Positions 27,881 to 35,412 of a stretch of 64,000 nt of DNA are shown one piece after another. This DNA comes from GWF2-33-9 sp964500435 (GTDB lineage Bacteria > Bacteroidota > Ignavibacteria > Kapaibacteriales > UBA2268): NCBI GenBank assembly GCA_964500435.1, contig CAZCNL010000005.1, positions 1-64,000 on the forward strand, given 5' to 3'. The notes under the pieces are model-generated. The model had not been told where the DNA came from. It ran no database searches and worked only from the letters and a program-made list of their open reading frames with translations. The position numbers were made by a program, and so were the translations under genes. The number at the start of each line of letters is the position of its first letter. The stretch's first letter is position 1.

Positions 27881-28804
27881 ATGAAAAGACATAATGGAAC
27901 AAAGACAAGTGCTTTCGGAACAAACGGAAGAATTAATCACGATAGCTCAAAATTCTATAACTCTAAGTTATATTCTGAACTTGTGGATAGAAAGGTATTT
28001 GATAAAAACGAAAATGATTTCCCCGAAGAATTTGAGAATAAATTTATTCATGGTTCTGCTGAGAATATGAAAGAATTGCCTGACAATTCAGTACATTTGA
28101 TGATAACTTCACCGCCTTATAATGTATCAAAAGAATATGACGAAGATTTATCATTAAAAGAGTATTTACAACTTCTTGAAAATTCATTTAAAGAAACATT
28201 CAGAGTACTTGTTAATGGTGGTCGTGCGTGCATAAATGTTGCTAATCTCGGTAGAAAACCTTATATACCTTTATCTGATTATATTTCAAAAATGATGATA
28301 GATATTGGTTTTAATATGCGTGGCGAAATTATTTGGAATAAAGCAGCAAGTGCAAGTCCTTCGACAGCTTGGGGTAGTTGGCAAAGTGCAGCCAACCCAA
28401 TATTGAGAGACATACACGAATACATTTTGGTTTTTTCAAAAGGCGATTATAAAAGAGAAAAAGGGAAAAAAGAAAACACCATTTCAAAAGAGCAGTTTAT
28501 GGAATGGACAAAGTCAATTTGGACAATGAATGCAGAAAGTGCGAGAAGAATTGGACACCCTGCACCATTTCCTGAAGAATTACCATATAGATTAATTCAA
28601 CTTTATTCTTTTAAAGGCGATATAATTTTAGACCCATTTATGGGTAGTGGAACAACGGCTGTTTCTGCTTTGAAATCCGATAGAAAGTTTGTTGGATATG
28701 ACATAAGCAAAGAATATATTGAGCTTGCTGAAAAGAGAATAGAACCATTATTAAAACAAACAAAGATAGCATTTAACCTGACAAAGATTGAAGAAGAGCC
28801 ATAA
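27881..28804 (+). CDS. Type II DNA methyltransferase, beta class
   Basis: A 307-residue beta-class amino-methyltransferase: catalytic TSPPYN at 76-81 comes before the SAM-binding DPFMGSGTTAVSAL near residue 250. WGSWQSAANPILRDIHEYILVFSKG is characteristic of m4C and some m6A enzymes of this class; the SPPY form slightly favours N4-cytosine. It protects the host from the endonuclease encoded directly upstream. The first 50 residues are poorly conserved extra sequence. The stop codon is immediately followed by the R'' core of the cassette-like unit. Confidence 0.88.
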   Translation: MKRHNGTKTSAFGTNGRINHDSSKFYNSKLYSELVDRKVFDKNENDFPEEFENKFIHGSAENMKELPDNSVHLMITSPPYNVSKEYDEDLSLKEYLQLLENSFKETFRVLVNGGRACINVANLGRKPYIPLSDYISKMMIDIGFNMRGEIIWNKAASASPSTAWGSWQSAANPILRDIHEYILVFSKGDYKREKGKKENTISKEQFMEWTKSIWTMNAESARRIGHPAPFPEELPYRLIQLYSFKGDIILDPFMGSGTTAVSALKSDRKFVGYDISKEYIELAEKRIEPLLKQTKIAFNLTKIEEEP

Positions 28805-28930
28805 ACCGCTAACAAAGTGTATATGCAATAAGGGTTTTAGCGGGTATTCGAGCGTTTTAGCCCGCATCAAGTTTTGTAACGGGTGATATAGACCCAGCTC
28901 CTAATCCTGCTGAACGAAAAGTGTGTGAAC
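28805..28930 (+). other. Truncated attC-like site behind the R-M pair
   Basis: ACCGCTAAC (28805-28813) begins the site. GCCCGCATCA-N2-TTTTG in its centre is shared with the CBASS site. The matching right arm for GTGTATATGCAATAAGGG is absent; instead a sequence ending AAAAGTGTGTGAAC leads straight into promoter block A. I infer a site damaged by insertion or deletion. Confidence 0.5.
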
Positions 28931-29019
28931 ATTATCCGCATATATTATTAATAAAATAAAAAATTAGCAAGTTTTATTCAATTATTATAAATATTTTTTA
29001 GTTTTGTGAATAAATAATT
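28931..29019 (+). promoter_or_regulatory. Promoter block A, copy 4
   Basis: Starts ATTATCCGCATATATTA and carries TAGTTTTG (28999-29006). It is followed by the core GTTATGCACC (29020-29029) and CATTTTAAAATG (29029-29040). The gene it once drove is now only the HsdS remnant. Confidence 0.6.
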
Positions 29020-29091
29020 GTTATGCACCATTTTAAAATGAAATCGTGCAGACAATAAAAATGAACAATACAACATCCCGAAAGTTTTCGG

Positions 29092-29362
29092 GACGGCCAC
29101 CGACACACAAGCCAATGCATATATTGTTTCGCAAATCGTCCGCCGTGTGGAAAAGCTCTTTGCCCTTGCTGATTCATTAGAAGCCAAATACAAAAAAGCG
29201 TACGAGCGTTTGGAAAAACTCGAGCAGTCTATTCTTGTCAAGGCTTTCAGCGGTGAACTTGTAGAACCTGACCCAAAAGACGAACCAGCTGAATAATTAC
29301 TCAAACGAATACTCGAGGAAAAGGCAAAATTGGAAAGGGAGCAAAAACGTAAGAAGAAAAAA
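29092..29362 (+). pseudogene. Remnant of a type I restriction specificity subunit (HsdS), C-terminal part
   Basis: Translating from 29092 gives a segment typical of the last part of HsdS: SQIVRRVEKLFALAD, then KKAYERLEKLEQSILVKAFSGELV and PDPKDEPAE. A TAA stop (29294-29296) interrupts the family's usual continuation, which then resumes in the same frame as LLKRILEEKAKLEREQKRKK. There is no start codon or target-recognition domain upstream. The fragment begins beside a TCCCGAAA...TTTTCGGGA hairpin (about 29076-29093). Together with the remnant at 32212 it brackets the TrlF-like gene. Confidence 0.8.
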
Positions 29363-29366
29363 AATA

Positions 29367-29438
29367 ACTCTGCACTCCTCTGTGCCCTCTGTGGTTTAAA
29401 AATATTATCTCACCACTGAGAACACAGAGTGACACGGA
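29367..29438. repeat. Dispersed CTCTGTG/CACGGAG hairpin repeat
   Basis: A single, diverged copy of the 82-bp element at 18839, with the same CTCTGTGCCCTCTGTGGTTT left half and a CACAGAGTGACACGGAG right half. Confidence 0.75.
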
Positions 29439-29489
29439 GAGAGAAAGTAAGAATAAATATGACATAATTATAAATTTGGAGATAACTAT

Positions 29490-32210
29490 ATGAACACAAG
29501 TATTAATTATTCAAAAGGTTCAGAATGGCGTAAATGGGATTTGCATGTGCATACGCCTTATTCGATTGTGAATAATTATGAAGGCAAATCTGAAGAAGAA
29601 AAATGGGATAAGTATATTGAAGCAATAGAAAATTTACCAGATGAAGTAAAAGTAATAGGTATAACAGATTATTATTTTATTGATGGATATGAAAAAGTAA
29701 TGTCTTATAAATTAAAGAATAGGTTACAAAATATTGATAAAATATTTCCTATACTTGAGTTTAGAATTGACACATTCAGTAGTGGAAATGAGAATAACTT
29801 ACAGAAAATCAATCTTCACATTTTATTTAACATTAATGAGTCTGATTTAGAAAATGAAGTAAAAAAAATTAAGGAAGAATTTATAAGTTTAATTCCATTG
29901 ACAAAATTAGAAAAACATAAAACAAAAATACTGAGTAAGAAAAATTTTATTGATGAAGGAGGTGATTTACAGAAAGGATTTAGTAATTTGATACCACCCA
30001 CAGATAAAGTATTTGAATTATTAAATAGTGCAACTTGGAAAGACAAAACATTTTTATTTTTGGGATATAAAGAATGGTCAAATCTTGAAAAAAACAACCA
30101 ATTACGACCATTCAAAGAAGATCTTTACCAAAAAGTCGATGCATTTTTTTGCTCTAACTTTTCAACGTTTGAAAAAAATCAAAAATGGTTAAATGAATTT
30201 GGAAATAAAAAACTATTGCATTCTGGAGATATACATGATTTTAATTTTCTAGATACTGCAGAAAAAGATAATGAAGGAAAATATATTAGTAAAAACTATA
30301 AATGTTATACCTGGATTAAAGCTGATCCAACTTTTGAAGGATTAAAACAAATAATTTATGAACCGGAAGAGAGAGTTAGGATTCAAGAAAATAATCCAGA
30401 ATTTGACTTTGACAAACCGACTTTTTCTAAAATTACTATTACAGAGCCTATAGAAGTATTCCAAAACGAAAAAGTTAAGTTTGATAAAAATGAGATACCT
30501 TTAAATAAGAATTTGGTAACTATCATTGGAGGAAGGGGAACAGGAAAAAGTCTGCTTTTGAACTACATTGTAAATACTTTTAATAAAACAATACTTGCTT
30601 ATGATAAGGAAGAAAATAAAACTGTTAAGTTTAATGATTCAGAGAAATTTATAATAGAATGGCAAAAAAATAACATTCCTTTCCCAGAAAAAATATCTTT
30701 TGATTCAAAAAATAAAGGTGAGCTTGATTTTATATTTATTGAACAAAGCAAACTAAAGAATATCTCCGACTATAAAACTTTATCAAAAGAAATTAAAAAA
30801 TTGTTAAAAATTGAAGACCTGCAGTTTGATAAAAATATAGATATTGAGATAATTAACTTGTTGGAAGAAATAAAAAAAATAAAGGATTGGTTTAATTCTG
30901 AAAATGAAAATGGCATAAAGATCAACAACAAAAAGTTTAATGAAAGTAAAAAGGAAAATGCAAAGAATTTATTAGATACAATAACTACAGAAGAAAATAA
31001 GCAAAAATTAGAATCTTACACATCAAATATTAAGAAAATTAGCCATTGCAACAATATTTTGTCTAAACTAAAAAAATTGAAAGAAGATTTTGGAAGATAT
31101 CAGAAAGATACAAATGAAATTATAAATAATATTAATGCTGACATACAAGATGATCTACAAGACATAAAAATACCAAGTATTAACTTTGAAGAACAACTTA
31201 AGATAATGATAGAAATTGAAAGTAAATTAAACGAAATAATACAAAGTAAGATAGTAGAAAATGACACAATAAAAAATGAATTTGAAAAACAAGGATACAA
31301 GGGTGATTTAAAAACTTTGTTAGACAATGCTGAAAAATATCAGAAAGATATTCAGGAAGCAGAAAATAAATTAAGAGAGATTGAAAAGCAGGAGGAACTA
31401 TTAATAGAAAAAATAAAGAAAAGAAACGATCTGAGTGAAAGATTGAAAAGCGAGTATGAGAGACAAAAAAATGAAATTGAAAAGGCATGGAAGAATCTTT
31501 TAGAAAAGTTCTCAGATGAACAACAAAAAAAGATTATAGAAAAACTACTAAAAGATAAAGGGATCACTTTTGAGGGTGAAATTTACTTTGATATTAATAC
31601 ATTTGATGAGAAAATAAGAGAATACTTGGACCTCAGAACATATAGAAATTTATCAAAAGACCTTGGAATAGAAAGTTTAGATAATTATTGGGAATTTATT
31701 AAAAATCAATTATCAGAATATATTGAAGGTGAAAAAGAAGAAACAACAAAAAAACCATTAGATGAATTATTCTTTAATTTAAAAGAGAGAAAAGATTATC
31801 TATATGTAATCCCAAAGATAAAATATAAGGATAAAACGCTCAACCAATTATCTGTTGGCCAAAGAGGAACACTCTATCTTTTACTTCAATTAGCTACAAA
31901 TGCTTTTTCTTCTCCACTTATTTTTGATCAACCCGAGGATGATTTGGATAATGAATTTATTACAAAAGAACTTGTTGATTTAATTAAAGAACTTAAAAAA
32001 TATAGGCAGATTATAATATCAACTCATAATGCTAATCTCGTTGTAACAGCAGATGCAGAACAGGTTATTGTAGCAAGTAATGAGAATGAATGTTTGTCAT
32101 ATGTTTCTGGTTCTCTTGAAAATAAAGCTATTATTGAGAATGTATGCAGGATATTAGAAGGAGGTAAAGCCGCATTTGAAAAGAGGAAATATAAATATGG
32201 AGTGAAATAG
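29490..32210 (+). CDS. TrlF-like protein: PHP domain plus AAA/SMC-type ATPase
   Basis: A 906-residue protein. The N-terminus carries a PHP-type metal site, WDLHVHTPYS (H19, H21), with further His and Asp at LHILFN and HSGDIHDF. A split ABC/AAA ATPase follows: Walker A GGRGTGKS near 347, a long coiled-coil region (about 430-720) rich in Glu and Lys, then signature SVGQRG near 786, Walker B LIFDQPEDDLD near 810, and the switch STHNANL near 843. This is the plan of TrlF and RloC-related ATPase effectors often linked to type I R-M loci. It lies between two HsdS remnants, consistent with an accessory gene that outlived its R-M host. Confidence 0.82.
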   Translation: MNTSINYSKGSEWRKWDLHVHTPYSIVNNYEGKSEEEKWDKYIEAIENLPDEVKVIGITDYYFIDGYEKVMSYKLKNRLQNIDKIFPILEFRIDTFSSGNENNLQKINLHILFNINESDLENEVKKIKEEFISLIPLTKLEKHKTKILSKKNFIDEGGDLQKGFSNLIPPTDKVFELLNSATWKDKTFLFLGYKEWSNLEKNNQLRPFKEDLYQKVDAFFCSNFSTFEKNQKWLNEFGNKKLLHSGDIHDFNFLDTAEKDNEGKYISKNYKCYTWIKADPTFEGLKQIIYEPEERVRIQENNPEFDFDKPTFSKITITEPIEVFQNEKVKFDKNEIPLNKNLVTIIGGRGTGKSLLLNYIVNTFNKTILAYDKEENKTVKFNDSEKFIIEWQKNNIPFPEKISFDSKNKGELDFIFIEQSKLKNISDYKTLSKEIKKLLKIEDLQFDKNIDIEIINLLEEIKKIKDWFNSENENGIKINNKKFNESKKENAKNLLDTITTEENKQKLESYTSNIKKISHCNNILSKLKKLKEDFGRYQKDTNEIINNINADIQDDLQDIKIPSINFEEQLKIMIEIESKLNEIIQSKIVENDTIKNEFEKQGYKGDLKTLLDNAEKYQKDIQEAENKLREIEKQEELLIEKIKKRNDLSERLKSEYERQKNEIEKAWKNLLEKFSDEQQKKIIEKLLKDKGITFEGEIYFDINTFDEKIREYLDLRTYRNLSKDLGIESLDNYWEFIKNQLSEYIEGEKEETTKKPLDELFFNLKERKDYLYVIPKIKYKDKTLNQLSVGQRGTLYLLLQLATNAFSSPLIFDQPEDDLDNEFITKELVDLIKELKKYRQIIISTHNANLVVTADAEQVIVASNENECLSYVSGSLENKAIIENVCRILEGGKAAFEKRKYKYGVK

Positions 32211-32211
32211 A

Positions 32212-32349
32212 ATAGTTCCGTCCCTTGAAATCCAGCAGCGTATTGTCGATAAAATCGAATCCGAGCGGAAGGTAATCGACACCCTGCGGGAGATGGTGAA
32301 AACCTATGAGGAGAAAATTAAGCGGGTGATTGACAGCGTGTGGGGTGAG
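32212..32349 (+). pseudogene. Second HsdS remnant, extreme C-terminus
   Basis: From 32212 the frame reads PSLEIQQRIVDKIESERKV, then LREMVKTYEEKIKRVIDSVWGE, a standard C-terminal helix pair of type I specificity or fused methylase-specificity proteins. Upstream sequence is lost at the TrlF stop. Where such proteins normally end, a hairpin repeat begins and the frame runs on into it to 32511, so the native stop is gone. Confidence 0.78.
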
Positions 32350-32420
32350 TGTAACTCTGTGCTCCTCTGTGCCCTCTGTGGTTTAAAAAACGAACAACAA
32401 AGGACACGGAGAGACAAGGA
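32350..32420. repeat. Dispersed CTCTGTG hairpin repeat
   Basis: The left half (AACTCTGTGCTCCTCTGTGC...) matches the elements at 29367 and 18839. The right half is reduced to GGACACGGAGAGACAAGGAG. It fuses to the HsdS tail at its left edge. Confidence 0.7.
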
Positions 32421-32434
32421 GATTATTTTATTTT

Positions 32435-32992
32435 TTATTCATCCCAAAAATACATTCTTGCTTCAAGAGAATCAGGATACTTTTGCTGAATCTCTTTCAT
32501 TGTTTTCATAAATGTATTTTTATCTTTTGTCTTGATGTAATTAGCAATTCCATTCTGCGCCAAAAGTTTAGGCAGCAATGGATTGTTGTTTTTAAATTGA
32601 TTGATATCTTTACTCATAAATTGAGAAGATTCTGCATATTTACCTTTCGGTATCATTGCGTCAGCATAACCAAGTCTAAGGATAATTCTAAATTCATCTG
32701 CCGGCAAATAGCCGTTAAAATTATAATATGATTTTCCGGTATGATCCAAAAAATAAAACGACGGCGTCCAGTAGGCGGCAAGTTCCCGTCTTATATCTCT
32801 GTCTTTTATTAAATCAAGTTTAAGAAGAACAAACCACTCGCTCATTTCTTCTTCAACTTTTGGATCCTGATAAGTTTCGGCGTATAATTTTTTACATCCA
32901 CCACATCCTTCCATTTCAAATTGAAGAAGAATAGGCTTGTGAGATTTTAATGATTCTTCTTTTGCTTCGTCAAGAGTTTTTAACCAGTTCAT
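32435..32992 (-). CDS. Thioredoxin-family protein
   Basis: A 185-residue cytoplasmic protein with no signal peptide. A thioredoxin fold covers about 1-110: active-site CGGC (FEMEGCGGCKKLY, residues 27-39) and the cis-Pro loop YWTPSFYF. The C-terminal 70 residues are helical. It resembles the thioredoxin_7/DUF255-like thiol reductases. It is the last gene of the minus-strand redox/efflux group, 15 bp after the OsmC gene, suggesting a shared transcript and a role in thiol or peroxide handling. Confidence 0.8.
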   Translation of the reverse strand: MNWLKTLDEAKEESLKSHKPILLQFEMEGCGGCKKLYAETYQDPKVEEEMSEWFVLLKLDLIKDRDIRRELAAYWTPSFYFLDHTGKSYYNFNGYLPADEFRIILRLGYADAMIPKGKYAESSQFMSKDINQFKNNNPLLPKLLAQNGIANYIKTKDKNTFMKTMKEIQQKYPDSLEARMYFWDE

Positions 32993-33007
32993 AAATAATT
33001 CTTTCCT

Positions 33008-33457
33008 TTATTCATTGATTACTGTAATTGTTGTATCTGCTTTTATATTGTCAGTAACCGGACAACGGCTTTCAGTTTCTTTTAGCCAGGCTTCTTTTTC
33101 TTCATCAGATGCTCCGGGCATATCTGCGTTTACAGTTACAACAATATTTTGAAATCCAGCGCGTTCTTCAAAAGAACAGCCGAGAAAAGTGCAAGGATTC
33201 ATAACCCCTTCAATCTTAACTTTCATACTGTTTAACTTCAATCCTTTCTGCCGGGCAATTTCGTGTCCCGTTACATTTAAGCAGCCGGCAAGCGACATAA
33301 GCAATACCTGAATTGGTGATGGACCTTCGTCCGTTCCACCCATTTCCTTCGGTTCATCAATTATTAAATTGAATTTGCCTGCTTTTATATTCATTTTTGT
33401 AGGATTTGCGCTTTCGCCAGTAATTAATACTTTCATTTCTTTTTTTTGTGTAGTCAT
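33008..33457 (-). CDS. OsmC/Ohr-family peroxiredoxin-like protein
   Basis: A 149-residue OsmC-family protein. PIQVLLMSLAGCLNVTGHEIARQKG provides the first conserved Cys, and the second is in SRCPVTDNI. OsmC proteins reduce organic hydroperoxides through this Cys pair. An extra segment CTFLGCSFEERAGFQNI adds two more cysteines. It lies between a ferredoxin-like gene and the thioredoxin gene. A second OsmC protein at 58206 is only distantly similar. Confidence 0.85.
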   Translation of the reverse strand: MTTQKKEMKVLITGESANPTKMNIKAGKFNLIIDEPKEMGGTDEGPSPIQVLLMSLAGCLNVTGHEIARQKGLKLNSMKVKIEGVMNPCTFLGCSFEERAGFQNIVVTVNADMPGASDEEKEAWLKETESRCPVTDNIKADTTITVINE

Positions 33458-33492
33458 TTTTATTCCTTTATATTTTTATTTTTTTTTGATAT

Positions 33493-33590
33493 AGATTGCT
33501 TCAGTCACTTCGTTCCTTCGCAATGACGGTTACTTCGGTTTGTCATTGTGAACCTGCCTGACGGCAAGGCAGGCGAAGTGAAGCAATCTG
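33493..33590. repeat. Imperfect palindrome of the GTCATTGCGAG family
   Basis: AGATTGCTTCA at the left pairs with TGAAGCAATCT at the right, with an inner hairpin CCTGCCT...AGGCAGG. Related copies lie at about 220 and 35112-35250. Confidence 0.75.
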
Positions 33591-33597
33591 AATTTAT

Positions 33598-34242
33598 TTA
33601 CAATTTAGTTTCACTTACTAAAACAATTCCTTTTTCTTTAATCAAATTTCTTACTTCACTTGCAAATTCTGATATATCTTTCTGTTCAGTAGAAACAATT
33701 TCAAATGAAGAATAACAAGGAGCCCCTTCATCTGCGCCTTTCATTGTTGGCACTTGCATCTGGAAGTTTACCACATCAAACGGACGAGCGGCAATCATCT
33801 CTTTCAGAATTTTCGGCAATCCTTTTTCTCCAAATTGTCCGGCTAATTCGAATTTAATTCTTGTTGTTATTTTTGCCAGTGCAGTTTCAGCTTGTGTTCT
33901 TTCCTCCAGAATTTTTTTCTTCTCACGTTTTTCTTTCCCTTCTCTTCTAACCTCTTTAAATATTTTATACTCTTTCTCGAATTTCCATATCAAATCACGA
34001 CCTGGGAAAGTAATTGCTTCAGTTGGACAAACAGTCGAGCAAGTTGAACATCCAACCATACAATTGTAATTTCTTTCAACTGTTACTTTGCGAGTGGTTT
34101 CGTTGTATTCAAATACTTCACGTCCGCAGCTAATATAGCAGAGCTCGCAGCCGATACATTTTTCGGCTGTTATTGTTGGAAACCAGGGAATTTCTTTTCT
34201 TGGTATTCCGTGCCATAACTGTGTTGATAAATCTTTTGCCAT
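33598..34242 (-). CDS. 4Fe-4S ferredoxin-like protein with C-terminal extension
   Basis: A protein of about 214 residues. The N-terminal third holds two 4Fe-4S motifs, CIGCELCYISC and CMVGCSTCSTVCP, preceded by GIPRKEIPWFPTI. The rest is a charged helix and an alpha/beta region without cysteines apart from one. The small ferredoxin at 42753 shares the same leader (GIPREEIPWYPTI), so the two are paralogues in one locus. I chose the start at 34242 because GGAGG lies 10 bases upstream; a further ATG at 34260 overlaps that site and would add six residues. It is likely a cytoplasmic electron carrier. Confidence 0.8.
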   Translation of the reverse strand: MAKDLSTQLWHGIPRKEIPWFPTITAEKCIGCELCYISCGREVFEYNETTRKVTVERNYNCMVGCSTCSTVCPTEAITFPGRDLIWKFEKEYKIFKEVRREGKEKREKKKILEERTQAETALAKITTRIKFELAGQFGEKGLPKILKEMIAARPFDVVNFQMQVPTMKGADEGAPCYSSFEIVSTEQKDISEFASEVRNLIKEKGIVLVSETKL

Positions 34243-34263
34243 AATAAATTTTTCCTCCATTTT

Positions 34264-34357
34264 ACTCCGTGTAACTCCGTGATTCCTCCGTGCCTCTCCG
34301 TGTAACTAATTTTTATTACACAGAGAACCACGGAGTCTACACAGAGAATCACTGAGT
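34264..34357. repeat. Dispersed CTCCGTG hairpin repeat
   Basis: CTCCGTGTAACTCCGTGATT... folds against ...CACGGAGTCTACACAGAG. It belongs to the same family as 18839 and lies between the ferredoxin gene and the upstream secreted-protein gene. Confidence 0.75.
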
Positions 34358-34361
34358 TTAA

Positions 34362-35063
34362 TTATAATGTATAAACATACGGTTTACCAAAATCATTCAT
34401 AAACTTGTTAAAGTTTGTTTTGGCTTTTTCGATATTTTTATTTTCAACGCCGTCTTTCCACTCTTTTACCAATTCCTCGACGGGCGCAAATAACTCATTA
34501 AACTTTGCATCGTTCTTTTTTTGTTGATATGATTTTAATTTACCATACATTCTGTCAACCATTTCAAGATGATTTTTTGCGCCTTCATAATTTCCAGCGA
34601 CAAACATATCCATTGCATTTTTTATTTCTGCTCTCCAGGAAAACATCACATCCGTCAAATCTGTTCTGCCGTTGTTTCTGTGCATCTTTCCGAATGTCAT
34701 ACAATAGAACGGGCAATATTTTTGTGCAAGTCGATATTCCTTCTTTTCAATTCTCTCACGAATAACATTTGTATTATCCATCAAATCTTCCAAATATGTT
34801 TTCCATTGTGGATCTTTTGCATATTCTGCCGGTGGATTATTTAAATATTTTTCGGATAGAGCTTTTAATTCCGCTTCAAGCTCATCAAGATTCTTAATGA
34901 ATTTTTGCTGATCGAAAGAATCCATATTACGCAGCATACCGCAAGTCATAACTGCTTTTTTATGCCATGGCGCAATTTCTTCATCAAATGACTTAGTTTG
35001 TGCAAATACAAAACTGCTTATTGCGAACAAGAATAGAACGAAAAAGAATTTTTTAGCAAACAT
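34362..35063 (-). CDS. Secreted protein of unknown function with a CPFYC motif
   Basis: A 233-residue protein with a signal peptide (cleavage near FVFAQ) and an otherwise helical mature part. The cysteines are few: one in VMTCGMLRN and two in KYCPFYCMTFGKMHRN (about residue 117), the latter with Met and His close by. Such a Cys/Met/His cluster could bind copper, heme or another metal; no family is recognised. It lies directly downstream of the RND pump gene across the scaffold gap and upstream of the ferredoxin, so it may belong to the efflux/redox locus. Confidence 0.6.
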   Translation of the reverse strand: MFAKKFFFVLFLFAISSFVFAQTKSFDEEIAPWHKKAVMTCGMLRNMDSFDQQKFIKNLDELEAELKALSEKYLNNPPAEYAKDPQWKTYLEDLMDNTNVIRERIEKKEYRLAQKYCPFYCMTFGKMHRNNGRTDLTDVMFSWRAEIKNAMDMFVAGNYEGAKNHLEMVDRMYGKLKSYQQKKNDAKFNELFAPVEELVKEWKDGVENKNIEKAKTNFNKFMNDFGKPYVYTL

Positions 35064-35111
35064 TTTTTTTACTCCATTAAATTATAATTATAGTTTATTA
35101 TTGTTCATTAC

Positions 35112-35250
35112 TCTTAACCTGTCATTACGAGCGCAGCGAAGTAATCTACTACTACATAAGAGATTGCTTCGGTCGTTCCTCACTCGCAATGAGAATTCTT
35201 TTTTGTCATTGCGAACGAAGTGAAGCAATCCCTTGAATTGTTTTGAATTG
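35112..35250. repeat. GTCATTGCGAG-type dispersed repeats
   Basis: Two or three partial copies in both orientations (GTCATTACGAGCGCAGCGAA, GAGATTGCTTCGGTCG, GTCATTGCGAACGAAG) lie next to the scaffold gap and may have broken the assembly. Confidence 0.75.
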
Positions 35251-35299
35251 CTTCGTCCTGACAAGTCGGGACTCGCACTGACTATGCACTTATTACCAC

Positions 35300-35399
35300 N
35301 NNNNNNNNNNNNNNNNNNNNNNNNNNNNNNNNNNNNNNNNNNNNNNNNNNNNNNNNNNNNNNNNNNNNNNNNNNNNNNNNNNNNNNNNNNNNNNNNNNN
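35300..35399. other. 100-N assembly gap
   Basis: Exactly 100 N. The 31 bases before it (35269-35299) are identical to the 31 bases after it (35400-35430). The gap is probably an artefact of contigs that overlap. No gene is disrupted; the pump gene stops at 35413 inside the right copy. Confidence 0.95.
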
Positions 35400-35412
35400 G
35401 GACTCGCACTGA

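Noticed and set aside
32293..32511. 72-codon open frame on the + strand
   Set aside because: Its first 19 residues are the tail of the HsdS remnant; the rest is read-through into a hairpin repeat and the antisense of the thioredoxin gene.
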